This document shows positions 33,256 to 41,874 of a DNA stretch of 64,000 nt, in pieces (within the stretch, counting starts at the first letter, position 1; each line of letters starts with the position of its first letter). Location: contig JADKFS010000008.1 in assembly GCA_016717335.1 (NCBI GenBank), positions 372,001 to 436,000 of the forward strand. The letters are read 5' to 3'. This DNA is from Candidatus Ribeiella danica. GTDB lineage: Bacteria > Chloroflexota > Chloroflexia > Chloroflexales > Roseiflexaceae. The translations under genes and the position numbers were made by a program. Below the pieces are notes generated by a model. That model did no database searches and had not been told where the DNA came from. It saw only the letters and a program-made list of their open reading frames with translations.

Positions 33256-36006
33256 ATGCGCCGGCTGCTACAGTTCATCCAATCGCATATTCGCTACAAG
33301 ATCATCATGCCCTACCTGGCGCTGACGATCCTGGTGACGCTTGCCGGCGCCGGGATCGTGCTGGTGCTGGTGGCGGCGAATGCCCAGGATGTGCTGACCA
33401 ATCAGCTCGCCTCGTATGCGCGGGCAAGCAGCGACGCGCTGGTGCGGCGCGAGCAGGAGCATATCGGGTTCCTCCGGCAGATCGCGCTCTCGGGCGCCAG
33501 CGTCGAGAACGGCACGCCGTCGGTCGCCGCGGCGATCGCCGGCGGCAATACCAACGTGGTCTCCAAGACGCTGAGCGTCTTCTATCTCAGCGGCATCAGC
33601 AATATCAGCCTGGACATCGACCGGATGATCGCGTTCGATCGGCACGGCCAGTCGCTGATCGACTGGCAGCGCGTCGAGGAGGATCCCAACAAGCCGCCGT
33701 TTCGCAACGACAGCACCGACCTCTCGGGCATCCCCGACGTCACGAAGATCATCGGCAACAGCCAGGTCGAAGGCAGCGACAAGTTCTCGGGGCTGATCAA
33801 GTTCGGCAGCGACCCGCAGCCCTACTTCTACACGATCGTCCCCGTCCGGCAGCTCGCCGATAGCCAGAGCAGCCAGGTGGTCGGCGGGCTGATGATCGCG
33901 ATCAAGATCGACCGGCTGCTGCTGGCGCTGCAGCGCTCGAGCCAGGCCCCGATCACGACCTTCTACAACATGCAGGGCGAGGCGGTCGGGACGACCTTTG
34001 TGCCGCGCGCCGAGCTGGGCAGCCTGAACATGCGGCCGGATGTCGTCGCCTCGCTGGCGACCAACCGCGCCCAGTCGGTGCTCAACTCCGAGGACAAGCC
34101 ATCCGGCCAGAACGTCTACCCGCTCAAGATTCTGAAGCGCGACTACGAGGTGGCCTACAGCCCGCTGCTCATTCAGCAGAAGCAGGCCGGCTATTTCTCG
34201 GTCGGCCTGCCGACCGACTTCCAGGTGAACTCGATCGCCGCGAACCGCAACGCGATCAGCCTGATCGCGATCATGCTGGCGCTCGGCTCGATCCTGCTGG
34301 GCTTCCGGATCGCGCGCAGTATCACCAGCCCGCTCTCGGCGCTGGTCGATACGGCCGAGGCGGTGACCGCGGGAGACCTGGAGCGCCGCACCGACGTGGA
34401 ATCGGACGACGAGATCGGCCGGCTGGCGCAGGCGTTCAACCAGATGACCGAGCACCTGCTGCAGCTCTACCGCACCAGCCGCGAGCTGGGCAACTCGATC
34501 GATATCCTGTCGGTGCTCGATGTCACCACGCGCACGGTCGACTCGTTCGTCCCCGGCACCGAGGTGCTGGCGCTGATCGACGACCGCGGGCGCTGGCGCT
34601 ATCGCGTGCGCTCCGACGCGCCGGAGCACCTGGCGGCGCTGCAGCACCTGCGCATTGCGCCAAGCGACCCGCTGCTGCGCGACCTGGCGCAGGGCCGCAC
34701 GTCACGCCTGCTGGACGCGCAAGCGGAGCCGCGGATCGTGTCGCTGGGCCTCGGCAGCCCGGCCGGCTTCCGGAGCGTGCTGCTGACGCCGCTGGTGGTC
34801 CAGGAGATGGTCGCCGGCATGCTGATCTTCGGCCATACCGAGCCAAGCGCGTTCAGCGGCGCGAGCGAGCCGACGCTGCTGGCGACCGCGAACATGGCCG
34901 CCAGCGTGCTGTACAACGCCGTGCTGTTCGACCGGGTCCACGAGGAGTCGAGCGAGCGCGAGGCGATCCTGAAATCGATCGCCGACGGGGTGATCGTCTG
35001 CGACAAGCAGCGCAACATCATGCTGGTCAACCGCACCGCCGAGCAGATGCTTGGCCTGCACGACTGGCACATCGTGCGGCGAAACTGGAGCGAGATCGCG
35101 CTCAAGCGCGTCACCGCGGTGAAGGATATGTTCGGCAACGAGGTCGCCGACCTCGAGCACTACGAGCTTGGCGACCGGGTGATGCGCGTCAGCAGCGCGC
35201 CCGTGATCGGCGAGAACGACCAGGTGCTCGGCGAGGTGATCGTGCTGCACGATATGTCGGCCGAGGCGGCCGTCGACCGCGCCAAGACCAAGTTCATCGA
35301 GCGCGTCTCGCACGAGCTGCGCACGCCGCTGACGCCGATCTGCGGCAATACCGAGCTGCTGCTGCGCGGCTACCTGGGCGAGCTGAGCTCCGAGCAGCGC
35401 GACACGCTCGAGGTCATCCGCATGCGCGCCGATCAGATGCGCGACCTCGTCAATAACTTCGTGATGATCGCCAGCATCGAGGCCAACACGCTGATCACCG
35501 AGCCCGAGCCGCAGGACGTGTGGCTGGCGGTCGAGAGCGCGCTGGCGCCTATGCGCAGCGCATTTGCGAAGAAGGCGATCGAGCTGCGCGTCAGCCTGCC
35601 GGAGTCGCTGCCGCCCGTCCTGGCCGACCGCCAGCAGCTGCACGTTATTCTCACGCAGCTGCTCGACAACGCCCGCCGCTACACGCCGGGCGGCGTCGTC
35701 ACGATCGCGGCCAGCCAGAGCGACCGTATAGTGCAGATCGATGTTGCCGACACCGGCCCCGGCATCACGCCGGAGGAGTTCCAGCAGCTCTTCACACGCT
35801 TTCACCGCGTCGAGGGCAACAACTCGCCCGAGCGCGGCGGGGGGCTCGGCCTTGCGATCACGCGACAGCTGGTCGAGCGGCAGGGCGGTCAGGTCTGGGC
35901 CAACAGCACGCCTGGTTCAGGAAGCACGTTCAGCATTTCACTGCCGGTAGCCCATGAGCACGCCGACGCCATCACGCAACAAAACAACACGGAGCGATCA
36001 GCGTGA
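33256..36006 (+). CDS. Membrane sensor histidine kinase, extracytoplasmic sensor-HAMP-GAF-PAS-HisKA-HATPase
   Basis: 916 aa. Membrane helix near the start (IIMPYLALTILVTLAGAGIVLVLVA), a ~290-residue outer sensing part of dCache type, a second helix (AISLIAIMLALGSILLGFRIA) and HAMP (ITSPLSALVDTAEAVTAGDLERR…GRLAQAFNQM). GAF and PAS (ILKSIADGVIVCDKQRNIMLVN) follow. Phosphoacceptor His686 is in RVSHELRTPLTPICGN; ATPase LTQLLDNARRYTPGG, DTGPGI, GGGLGLAITRQLVERQGG. It likely senses an extracellular ligand. Has its own promoter. The 3' end overlaps the next gene by 53 bases. Confidence 0.94.
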   Translation: MRRLLQFIQSHIRYKIIMPYLALTILVTLAGAGIVLVLVAANAQDVLTNQLASYARASSDALVRREQEHIGFLRQIALSGASVENGTPSVAAAIAGGNTNVVSKTLSVFYLSGISNISLDIDRMIAFDRHGQSLIDWQRVEEDPNKPPFRNDSTDLSGIPDVTKIIGNSQVEGSDKFSGLIKFGSDPQPYFYTIVPVRQLADSQSSQVVGGLMIAIKIDRLLLALQRSSQAPITTFYNMQGEAVGTTFVPRAELGSLNMRPDVVASLATNRAQSVLNSEDKPSGQNVYPLKILKRDYEVAYSPLLIQQKQAGYFSVGLPTDFQVNSIAANRNAISLIAIMLALGSILLGFRIARSITSPLSALVDTAEAVTAGDLERRTDVESDDEIGRLAQAFNQMTEHLLQLYRTSRELGNSIDILSVLDVTTRTVDSFVPGTEVLALIDDRGRWRYRVRSDAPEHLAALQHLRIAPSDPLLRDLAQGRTSRLLDAQAEPRIVSLGLGSPAGFRSVLLTPLVVQEMVAGMLIFGHTEPSAFSGASEPTLLATANMAASVLYNAVLFDRVHEESSEREAILKSIADGVIVCDKQRNIMLVNRTAEQMLGLHDWHIVRRNWSEIALKRVTAVKDMFGNEVADLEHYELGDRVMRVSSAPVIGENDQVLGEVIVLHDMSAEAAVDRAKTKFIERVSHELRTPLTPICGNTELLLRGYLGELSSEQRDTLEVIRMRADQMRDLVNNFVMIASIEANTLITEPEPQDVWLAVESALAPMRSAFAKKAIELRVSLPESLPPVLADRQQLHVILTQLLDNARRYTPGGVVTIAASQSDRIVQIDVADTGPGITPEEFQQLFTRFHRVEGNNSPERGGGLGLAITRQLVERQGGQVWANSTPGSGSTFSISLPVAHEHADAITQQNNTERSA

Positions 36007-37483
36007 GCCGCTCCGCTGGCTCATCCCAGCGGCGCTGATCCTGCTGTTTCTGGCGATCTGCTGCATGGGGCAGATCGTCGTCTTTTGGTTCTCTCCGCGC
36101 GACCAGGCCTCGGATCTGAATCTGCTCTCAAAAGACTCGGCCGACTACCACCCCTGGGCCGATCTGGTGCTTCCGCCGATCGCGCCCGACGCCGCCGCCG
36201 CCGAGGCGGCCGAGCGCGCGACTGCGCTGGCGCCGGCCGGCAGCCCGACCGCGGCGCTGCTGGGGAGCATCCCGACCGCCGAGGTCATCGTTATCCCGGC
36301 TCCGGTGAACGCGCCAACCAACACGCCGGCCAGCGCACTGATCTCGCCCGAGCCATCCGTGACGCCGCGCCCAACCGCCACCTTCCCGCCCGGCGGGGTG
36401 GTTACCAATACGCCGACGACAGGCGCGACGGTCGTGCCCGCCGATACGGCCACGCCGACCAGCCAAGCCCGCTCGACCGCCACCGCCACGCCGATCGAGA
36501 GCCCGCCGACCCCGAGCACCACGCCGTCGCCGTTCAGCGCGCCGACCTCGACCAATACGCCGACGACGATCGTGCGATCAACTAGAACGCCGACCAGCAC
36601 GCCGGCCTCGTCAACCGCGACGAGTACGCCGGCAACGAATCCGACCAATACGCCGACCGCCAGGGCGACGGCGACCGACACGGCTGTGCCGCCGCCGCCG
36701 ACCAGCACGCCGACGCTGACGCGCACGCCCAGGCCACCGACCAGCACGCCGACGCTGACGCGCACGCCCAGGCCGACCAGCACGCCGACCGTGACGCGCA
36801 CGCCGACCGTGACGCGCACCCCGAGCAACACGCCGACGCCGAGCAATACGCCGACGAAGACGCCGGTGCCGCCGCCGACCAATACGCCGACCAACACGCC
36901 GGTCCCGCCGACCGACACGCCCACGCCGACCAACACGCCGCTCCCGCCGACCGACACGCCCACGCCGACCAACACGCCGCTCCCGCCGACCGACACGCCC
37001 ACGGCGACACCGCAGCCGAGCTGCGGCTCGACGCCCGGGCAGCTGACGATCGCGAAGACCGCCAGCACCTACACTGCGCGCCAGGGCGACCCGATCTCGT
37101 TCACGATCTGCATCATCAACAACTCGGGCGGCACGGTGCTGCTGACCGACGTGACCGACCAGTTCCTCGACACGTGGTTCTGGAGCACCTCGGCGGCGAA
37201 GTGCACCTTCACGTCGAGCCGGACGAGGACCGACCTGGACTGCAGCGCGCCGCCGTTCGACCGTGGTGGGCCGCCGGTGATCTGGCAGAATCCGGACCTG
37301 GTCAACCCAGTCACACTGCTCGACGGCGACCGGATCGATCTGATCGTCAACGGCTTCTATCAGAATCTGTCGCCGCCGATCTCGATGTGCAACAGGCGCG
37401 GCGCGGACTATAACGTCACGATCCAGAGCGGGCCGGCCCCGGTGTACGACCCGGTCGACCCTTGCGTCGCCATTCAGCCATAG
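35954..37483 (+). CDS. Membrane-anchored Pro/Thr-stalk surface protein with DUF11-like C-terminal domain
   Basis: 509 aa. Short basic N-terminus, one membrane helix (IPAALILLFLAICCMGQIVVFWF), then about 280 residues of low-complexity stalk made of TPTxTP/NTPTNTP units. The C-terminal ~145 residues (LTIAKTASTYTARQGDPISFTICI…GTVLLTDVTDQF) resemble a DUF11/Ig-like beta-sandwich, with cysteines that could pair. Probably projects the end domain through the cell envelope. The ATG lies inside the 3' end of the kinase gene (53-base overlap), so coupled translation with the kinase is likely. Confidence 0.8.
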   Translation: MSTPTPSRNKTTRSDQREPLRWLIPAALILLFLAICCMGQIVVFWFSPRDQASDLNLLSKDSADYHPWADLVLPPIAPDAAAAEAAERATALAPAGSPTAALLGSIPTAEVIVIPAPVNAPTNTPASALISPEPSVTPRPTATFPPGGVVTNTPTTGATVVPADTATPTSQARSTATATPIESPPTPSTTPSPFSAPTSTNTPTTIVRSTRTPTSTPASSTATSTPATNPTNTPTARATATDTAVPPPPTSTPTLTRTPRPPTSTPTLTRTPRPTSTPTVTRTPTVTRTPSNTPTPSNTPTKTPVPPPTNTPTNTPVPPTDTPTPTNTPLPPTDTPTPTNTPLPPTDTPTATPQPSCGSTPGQLTIAKTASTYTARQGDPISFTICIINNSGGTVLLTDVTDQFLDTWFWSTSAAKCTFTSSRTRTDLDCSAPPFDRGGPPVIWQNPDLVNPVTLLDGDRIDLIVNGFYQNLSPPISMCNRRGADYNVTIQSGPAPVYDPVDPCVAIQP

Positions 37484-37507
37484 AATGGGTGCGCGACTTC
37501 GTGGTGC

Positions 37508-37650
37508 GTACCCCTCCCCCTTACCCCCGCCCCTGCCAGGGGAGGGGGTAGATTCATGGCAGCAGGCTGTGGCCGCAAAGCGGCCGCAGCCTGCTGCCAA
37601 CAACATACCCTCTCTCCCGTTTTGGGAGAGGGGCAGGGGGTGAGGGTCAC
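37508..37650. repeat. Hairpin element family A, copy 2
   Basis: Same plan as at 4.0 kb: CCCCTCCCCCTTACCCCCGC foldback, ATTCATGGCAGC, then arms 37557-37576 and 37580-37599 (one G-T wobble, loop AAA). It is followed by a CCCTCTCCC…GGGAGAGGGGCAGGGGGTG foldback common in Chloroflexota intergenic DNA. Confidence 0.8.
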
Positions 37651-37722
37651 CCGCGCACTGGGACGCAAGGCCTAAAAAGACCACTGCGAGGGCGCGGAGC
37701 AGTTACAGGGCAAACCGATCGT

Positions 37723-38481
37723 TTACCGGGCGCCGACACCCCACCAGATCAGATAGCCGAGCGCGCCAAGGCAGAGGAAGGTCCCGTAGGAGATGTACTG
37801 GGGAATATTTGGGCGGCCGGCGCGCTTGAGGACGATCAGCACAGCCGAGAAGATCCCGGCGAGCAGCATGCCGTAGAACAGGGCCGGCAGCAGGTTGATC
37901 AGCCCGACCGCGGCGCCGATGAAAATGCCCAGGTAGACATCGCCCAGGCCGAACGGCGAGGATGCGGCGGGGAACATCACGCGCGCCAGCGCGAAGAAGA
38001 GCGCGAACACGAAGCCGGCGCTCAGCGCGCCGAGCAGCGCGTTCAGGAAGCTGTGGCCCGGCACGAGCGCCGCGCACAGCAGGGCGATCAGCGCCGATCC
38101 GAGAATGACGAAGGTGTAGATCGAGCGGTGCAGCCAGTCGATCGCGCCGGTCACGATCAGCACCGCCGCGACGAAGGACCCGTAGAAGAACGCCGCCGTC
38201 AGCCCGTAGCGCGCGTAGAACAGCGCCAGCACGGTGGCCGAGAGCAGCTCGATCAGCGGGAACAGCCACAGCAAGGCTCGCCCACAGCAGCGCGCGCGGC
38301 CGCCCTGCGCCAGCCAGCCGGCGACCGGCAGGAGCTGCCACCAGGCAAGCGGTTGGCCGCAGCGCGTGCAGCGCGGCCAGCCGCCCATGTTGCGCTCGCG
38401 CGGCAGTCGGATGACGACCAGGTTCAGCAGCGACCCGAGCAGCAGACCGACGAGGGCGACGATGGCAATCAGTGGATCCAT
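37723..38481 (-). CDS. Prepilin peptidase (A24 aspartic protease)
   Basis: 252 aa polytopic membrane protein that cleaves type IV pilin-like leader peptides and may N-methylate them. Zinc-type Cys pair CTRCGQPLAWWQLLPV with a second RCCG segment; catalytic aspartates in VTGAIDWLHRSI and GLGDVYLGIFIG. Start MDPLIAIVALVGLLLGSLLN. The last gene of a minus-strand run coaBC-(HEAT/SH3)-mltG-aroE-this gene, a common Chloroflexota-type arrangement by inference. No pilin gene is in the window. Confidence 0.92.
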   Translation of the reverse strand: MDPLIAIVALVGLLLGSLLNLVVIRLPRERNMGGWPRCTRCGQPLAWWQLLPVAGWLAQGGRARCCGRALLWLFPLIELLSATVLALFYARYGLTAAFFYGSFVAAVLIVTGAIDWLHRSIYTFVILGSALIALLCAALVPGHSFLNALLGALSAGFVFALFFALARVMFPAASSPFGLGDVYLGIFIGAAVGLINLLPALFYGMLLAGIFSAVLIVLKRAGRPNIPQYISYGTFLCLGALGYLIWWGVGAR

Positions 38482-38543
38482 TCCTTGGCCAAGCTCCCGT
38501 CATGTCTCAGAAACTATTTGAAACGTAACTGCTAAGGCGAAGA

Positions 38544-39398
38544 TCACTCAGCCATTGCGGCGCGCATCACGTCCAGCGGGGCCGGGCGGCCGGTCCAGCG
38601 CTCGAAGGCCAGCGCGGCCTGTCGAACCAGCATCCCCGCGCCGTCGAGCGTGCGGGCGCCGCGCGCCGCGGCGTCGTGCAGCAGCCGGGTCGGCCGGTAG
38701 ATCATATCGAAGACCAGCGCGCCGGGCGGGATCTGCTCCGCGGCGAGCGGCGACTCGCCGGCGCGCCAGCCGAGCGATGTGGCGTTGACCAGCAGCGCCG
38801 CCTCGACCAGCCAGCCCGCTAGCTCCGGGTCGTCGGGGGCGATGGCGACGAGCTGCGGATCGCTCTCGGTGGCGGCCAGCAGATCGCCGAGCAAGCCCTC
38901 GGCGCGATCGAGCGTGCGATTGACCACCACCAGCCGGGCGACCCCCGCCCCCACCAGCGCGACCGCGGCTGCCCTGGCGGCGCCGCTGGCGCCCAGGATC
39001 ACGGCCGACTGGCCGGCCGGGTCGAAGCCCGCCTCGTCGTGGAGCGACGCCAGAAAGGCCGGCGCATCGGTGTTCGCGCCTGTCAGCGAGCCGTCGGCCT
39101 CGCGAACGATCGTGTTGGCTGCGCCGATCAGCACGGCCGCCGGGTCAAGCCGATCGAGCCATTCCAGCACCGCGATCTTGTGCGGCAAGGTCACGTTCGC
39201 GCCGAGCACGTGCGGCGCGCGCAGCGATTCGATCCGCGCGGCCAGATCGGCGGCGGGCGTCGGCCACAGCTCGTAGCGCGCGCGCAGGCCAAGGTGCGCG
39301 AAGGCGGCGTTGTGCAGCGCCGGCGAGCGACTGTGCGCGACAGGGTCGCCGATCAGGCCGGCCAGGAGCAGCTGGTCTACCCTGGTGTCTGAGGGCAT
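38544..39398 (-). CDS. aroE: Shikimate dehydrogenase
   Basis: 284 aa. NADPH reduction of 3-dehydroshikimate in aromatic amino acid synthesis. Shikimate pocket GDPVAHSRSPALHN and the catalytic lysine in ANVTLPHKIAVLEWL; NTIVREADGSLTGANTDAPAF; NADP loop ILGASGAARAAAVALVGAG with the VVNRT strand. Follows mltG by 21 bases, so co-transcribed. Confidence 0.95.
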   Translation of the reverse strand: MPSDTRVDQLLLAGLIGDPVAHSRSPALHNAAFAHLGLRARYELWPTPAADLAARIESLRAPHVLGANVTLPHKIAVLEWLDRLDPAAVLIGAANTIVREADGSLTGANTDAPAFLASLHDEAGFDPAGQSAVILGASGAARAAAVALVGAGVARLVVVNRTLDRAEGLLGDLLAATESDPQLVAIAPDDPELAGWLVEAALLVNATSLGWRAGESPLAAEQIPPGALVFDMIYRPTRLLHDAAARGARTLDGAGMLVRQAALAFERWTGRPAPLDVMRAAMAE

Positions 39399-39419
39399 AT
39401 GCGCCTATTCCTAGCAGAG

Positions 39420-40523
39420 CTACGGCTTCGGGCAGCTCAGATACTCCTGCTCGTACTGCTGGAACTCTTCGAACGACTGCGCGAACTTGTGCGTGCCCGG
39501 CGCATCGCACGAGGCCACGAAGTAGAGGTAGCTGCCCGACTCGTCCGGCTGCGCGGCGGCGCGCAGCGCGTCGAGCCCAGGGTTGCTGATCGGGCCGGGC
39601 GGCAGGCCGCCGTTCGAGCGGGTGTTGTATGGGAAGCGGCTGGTGTTCGCGCCGGCGTTGTTGATCTCGTCGTTGTTCAGCGTGTCGAGCTTGGGCCACC
39701 AGCTGCCCTTCTGCCCAAGGACATACTGGACGGTCGGGTCGGAGCCGAGCCGGCCGCCGCCGAACTGGCCGACATTCTCCGGCTTGAGCCGGTTCCAGAA
39801 CACCGCCGAGATCTTGCTCATCTCGTCCCTGTTGGTGGCCTCACGCTGGATGATCGAGGCCATGGTGACGATCTTGTGGACGTCGACGTCGGGGACGCGC
39901 ACTTCTTTCTCGAAGGTCGCGTACTGCTCGTCGAAGCGGTTGAGCATCGTCTCGACCACATCGGTGATCGTCGCCGTCTTGGCGAAGCGGTAGGTGTCGG
40001 GGAACAGGTAGCCTTCGAGCGAGGCGTCGTCGGGCAGACTGCCGAGGTGGAAATGGTTGACTTTGAAGGTGGCGCCCTGGCGCGTGGCGGAGAGGAACAC
40101 ATCCTCGGTCACATTCGGCAGGCCGGCCGCCGCGACCTTCTCGGCAACCTCCTCCAGGCGCAGCCCTTCGACGATCGTGATCTGGACCTCTTCGACCTTG
40201 ATGCCGGTCTGCAGAGCCGAGATGATCTGGCTCATCGTCATGTTCGGCCGCAGCAGGTAGCGCCCGGCCTGCAGCCGATCGTCGAGTCCCTGCAGGCGAA
40301 CCAGCAGCGAGAAGAGCTGCGGCACGCGGATCAGGCCATCGCTGCGCAGGTTGGTCGCAATGACGGCGGTCGGATCGCCCGGCTGCACGGTAAACTCGAC
40401 GGCCCGGTCGTCCTGGTCGTCGACGGGCCGGCGGATCTCGCTCAGCAGGATCGCGCCGACGCAGGCGGCCATTAACGCGACCAGCGCCACCCCAAGGCAG
40501 AGGGCGCGCAACGTTCTAGACAA
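39420..40523 (-). CDS. mltG: Endolytic murein transglycosylase MltG
   Basis: 367 aa. Cuts nascent glycan strands in the membrane and sets strand length. I start it at TTG 40523, which has GGAGG seven bases upstream; no ATG is available. N-terminal anchor CLGVALVALMAACVGAIL, a LysM-like part, then the YceG domain: catalytic Glu in ASIIQREATNRDEM, VFWNRL, and YNTRSNGGLPPGPISNPGLDAL. Coupled with aroE downstream. Confidence 0.93.
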   Translation of the reverse strand: MSRTLRALCLGVALVALMAACVGAILLSEIRRPVDDQDDRAVEFTVQPGDPTAVIATNLRSDGLIRVPQLFSLLVRLQGLDDRLQAGRYLLRPNMTMSQIISALQTGIKVEEVQITIVEGLRLEEVAEKVAAAGLPNVTEDVFLSATRQGATFKVNHFHLGSLPDDASLEGYLFPDTYRFAKTATITDVVETMLNRFDEQYATFEKEVRVPDVDVHKIVTMASIIQREATNRDEMSKISAVFWNRLKPENVGQFGGGRLGSDPTVQYVLGQKGSWWPKLDTLNNDEINNAGANTSRFPYNTRSNGGLPPGPISNPGLDALRAAAQPDESGSYLYFVASCDAPGTHKFAQSFEEFQQYEQEYLSCPKP

Positions 40524-40641
40524 GCAGGGGCCTCCTCTACAGCGCGGATCAGCTCCGAGCGGGCCAGGCGCGCGCAACGCCCGAGGAGCGCGGCGCAACC
40601 GTGGCGGCTCAATCGTTCTGCTCTACGCTACACTGTAAACG

Positions 40642-41826
40642 CTACGGCGCGGGCGTCGGGGAAGGTGGCTCGGGCGACTCGGGCGGCACAGCGGTTGGGA
40701 GCACGACCTCCTCGACCGGCACGCTGCCGCTGGGCGCCGACAGCAGCGAGCGATTCACCCAGCCGGAGTCGCTCTCGCCCTCGATCTTGGAGCCGGCGGC
40801 GTGGCGCGCGCCCAGGCGCACCCGGTACCATTGCCCGTCGAGCGTCACGGCCAGGAATAGGATATCGTCGCCCTCGGTAACACCGCCAATCACATTATCC
40901 CGGCTGACCTGCGGCAGCGCGCGCACGTTGCCGGTCGCGCGAACCGTCCCGGTGATCGCGCTAGTCGCCTCGACGGCCGACCCGGCGGTTGGCTCCGGCG
41001 CGGCGCTGAACGGGGCGCCGGGCTGGATCGCCTCCGCGCTCGGCTGCGGGATGGCCGTCTCGGCCGGGGCGAGCACGCTGACATCAACCGCGTCGAAGCC
41101 GACCCGGCGGATCTCGGTGCGCAGGTCGCCGATCACCTTCCACGCGATGATCAGGGCCACCAGCATCAGCACGCAGGCAACCGCCGTCTTGATCAGGTCG
41201 GCGCCGCGCAGCAGCATGTTCTGGCTCTGCATCTGGTTGAGCGCGCTCTGGGCCGCCCCGGCGACCGGCTCGCCCCAGCTGGTCTTGCCGCGATCCTCAC
41301 GAACCACCCGGCGCAGATCGAGCAGCGCGCGCGCGTCGCCGACGACGGCGAGCGCGCGAACCGCGCTCCAGCGCACGTTGCTGTTGGGGTGGCGCAGCGC
41401 CTCGAGCAGCGGGCCGGCGGCGCGCCCATCGCCGATCTGGCCGAGCGCCTCGGCGGCGCGGTAGGATGTCAGCCAGGGGCGGTGCGGGCTGAGCGCCTCG
41501 TTGAGCGCCGGGACGGCCTGATCGCCGATCGCGACCAGATCGTCGACCGCGCCCTGGTGCAGGGGGTTGGAGGGGTCGCCAAGCGCGATAATCAGCGTGG
41601 CGATCCGCTCGCGGTTGGCCGCCTGGGCCGCGCGCTGGTCGGCGCGTCGCGGAGGAGCTGCCACGCCGGCGACGGACAGCTGCCGGGTGACCTTCGCCAG
41701 GCCGTGCGGCGGCGAGCCAACCTGCGTCTCGGCCGCTCCGTCCGCGCGCTCATCCGCAGGGATAGGCTGCGAAACCTCGCGCGCGCCGTTCGCCTGATTG
41801 TCGATCCGCCGCTCCTGATCTTCCAT
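40642..41826 (-). CDS. HEAT-repeat membrane protein with SH3-like C-terminus
   Basis: 394 aa. HEAT-type repeats at about residues 65-180 (QGAVDDLVAIGDQAVPALNEAL, LTSYRAAEALGQIGDG, HPNSNVRWSAVRALAVVGD). One membrane helix follows (TAVACVLMLVALIIAWKVI). Outside is a linker and an SH3b-like domain (TGNVRALPQVSRDNVIGGV…GQWYRVRL…SGWVNRSLL). SH3b domains often bind cell wall. Encoded between coaBC and mltG, so a role in wall assembly is inferred. AAGGC precedes the ATG. Confidence 0.8.
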   Translation of the reverse strand: MEDQERRIDNQANGAREVSQPIPADERADGAAETQVGSPPHGLAKVTRQLSVAGVAAPPRRADQRAAQAANRERIATLIIALGDPSNPLHQGAVDDLVAIGDQAVPALNEALSPHRPWLTSYRAAEALGQIGDGRAAGPLLEALRHPNSNVRWSAVRALAVVGDARALLDLRRVVREDRGKTSWGEPVAGAAQSALNQMQSQNMLLRGADLIKTAVACVLMLVALIIAWKVIGDLRTEIRRVGFDAVDVSVLAPAETAIPQPSAEAIQPGAPFSAAPEPTAGSAVEATSAITGTVRATGNVRALPQVSRDNVIGGVTEGDDILFLAVTLDGQWYRVRLGARHAAGSKIEGESDSGWVNRSLLSAPSGSVPVEEVVLPTAVPPESPEPPSPTPAP

Positions 41827-41874
41827 GCCTTCTCTGCTTCTAGCTGTACTAGCTCTTTGAAAAGAAGCGGGCGC

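Noticed and set aside
36145..37068. 307-aa Val/Gly-rich minus-strand frame (VGVLVGVGVSVGG)
   Set aside because: Reverse reading of the Thr/Pro stalk repeats of the surface protein.
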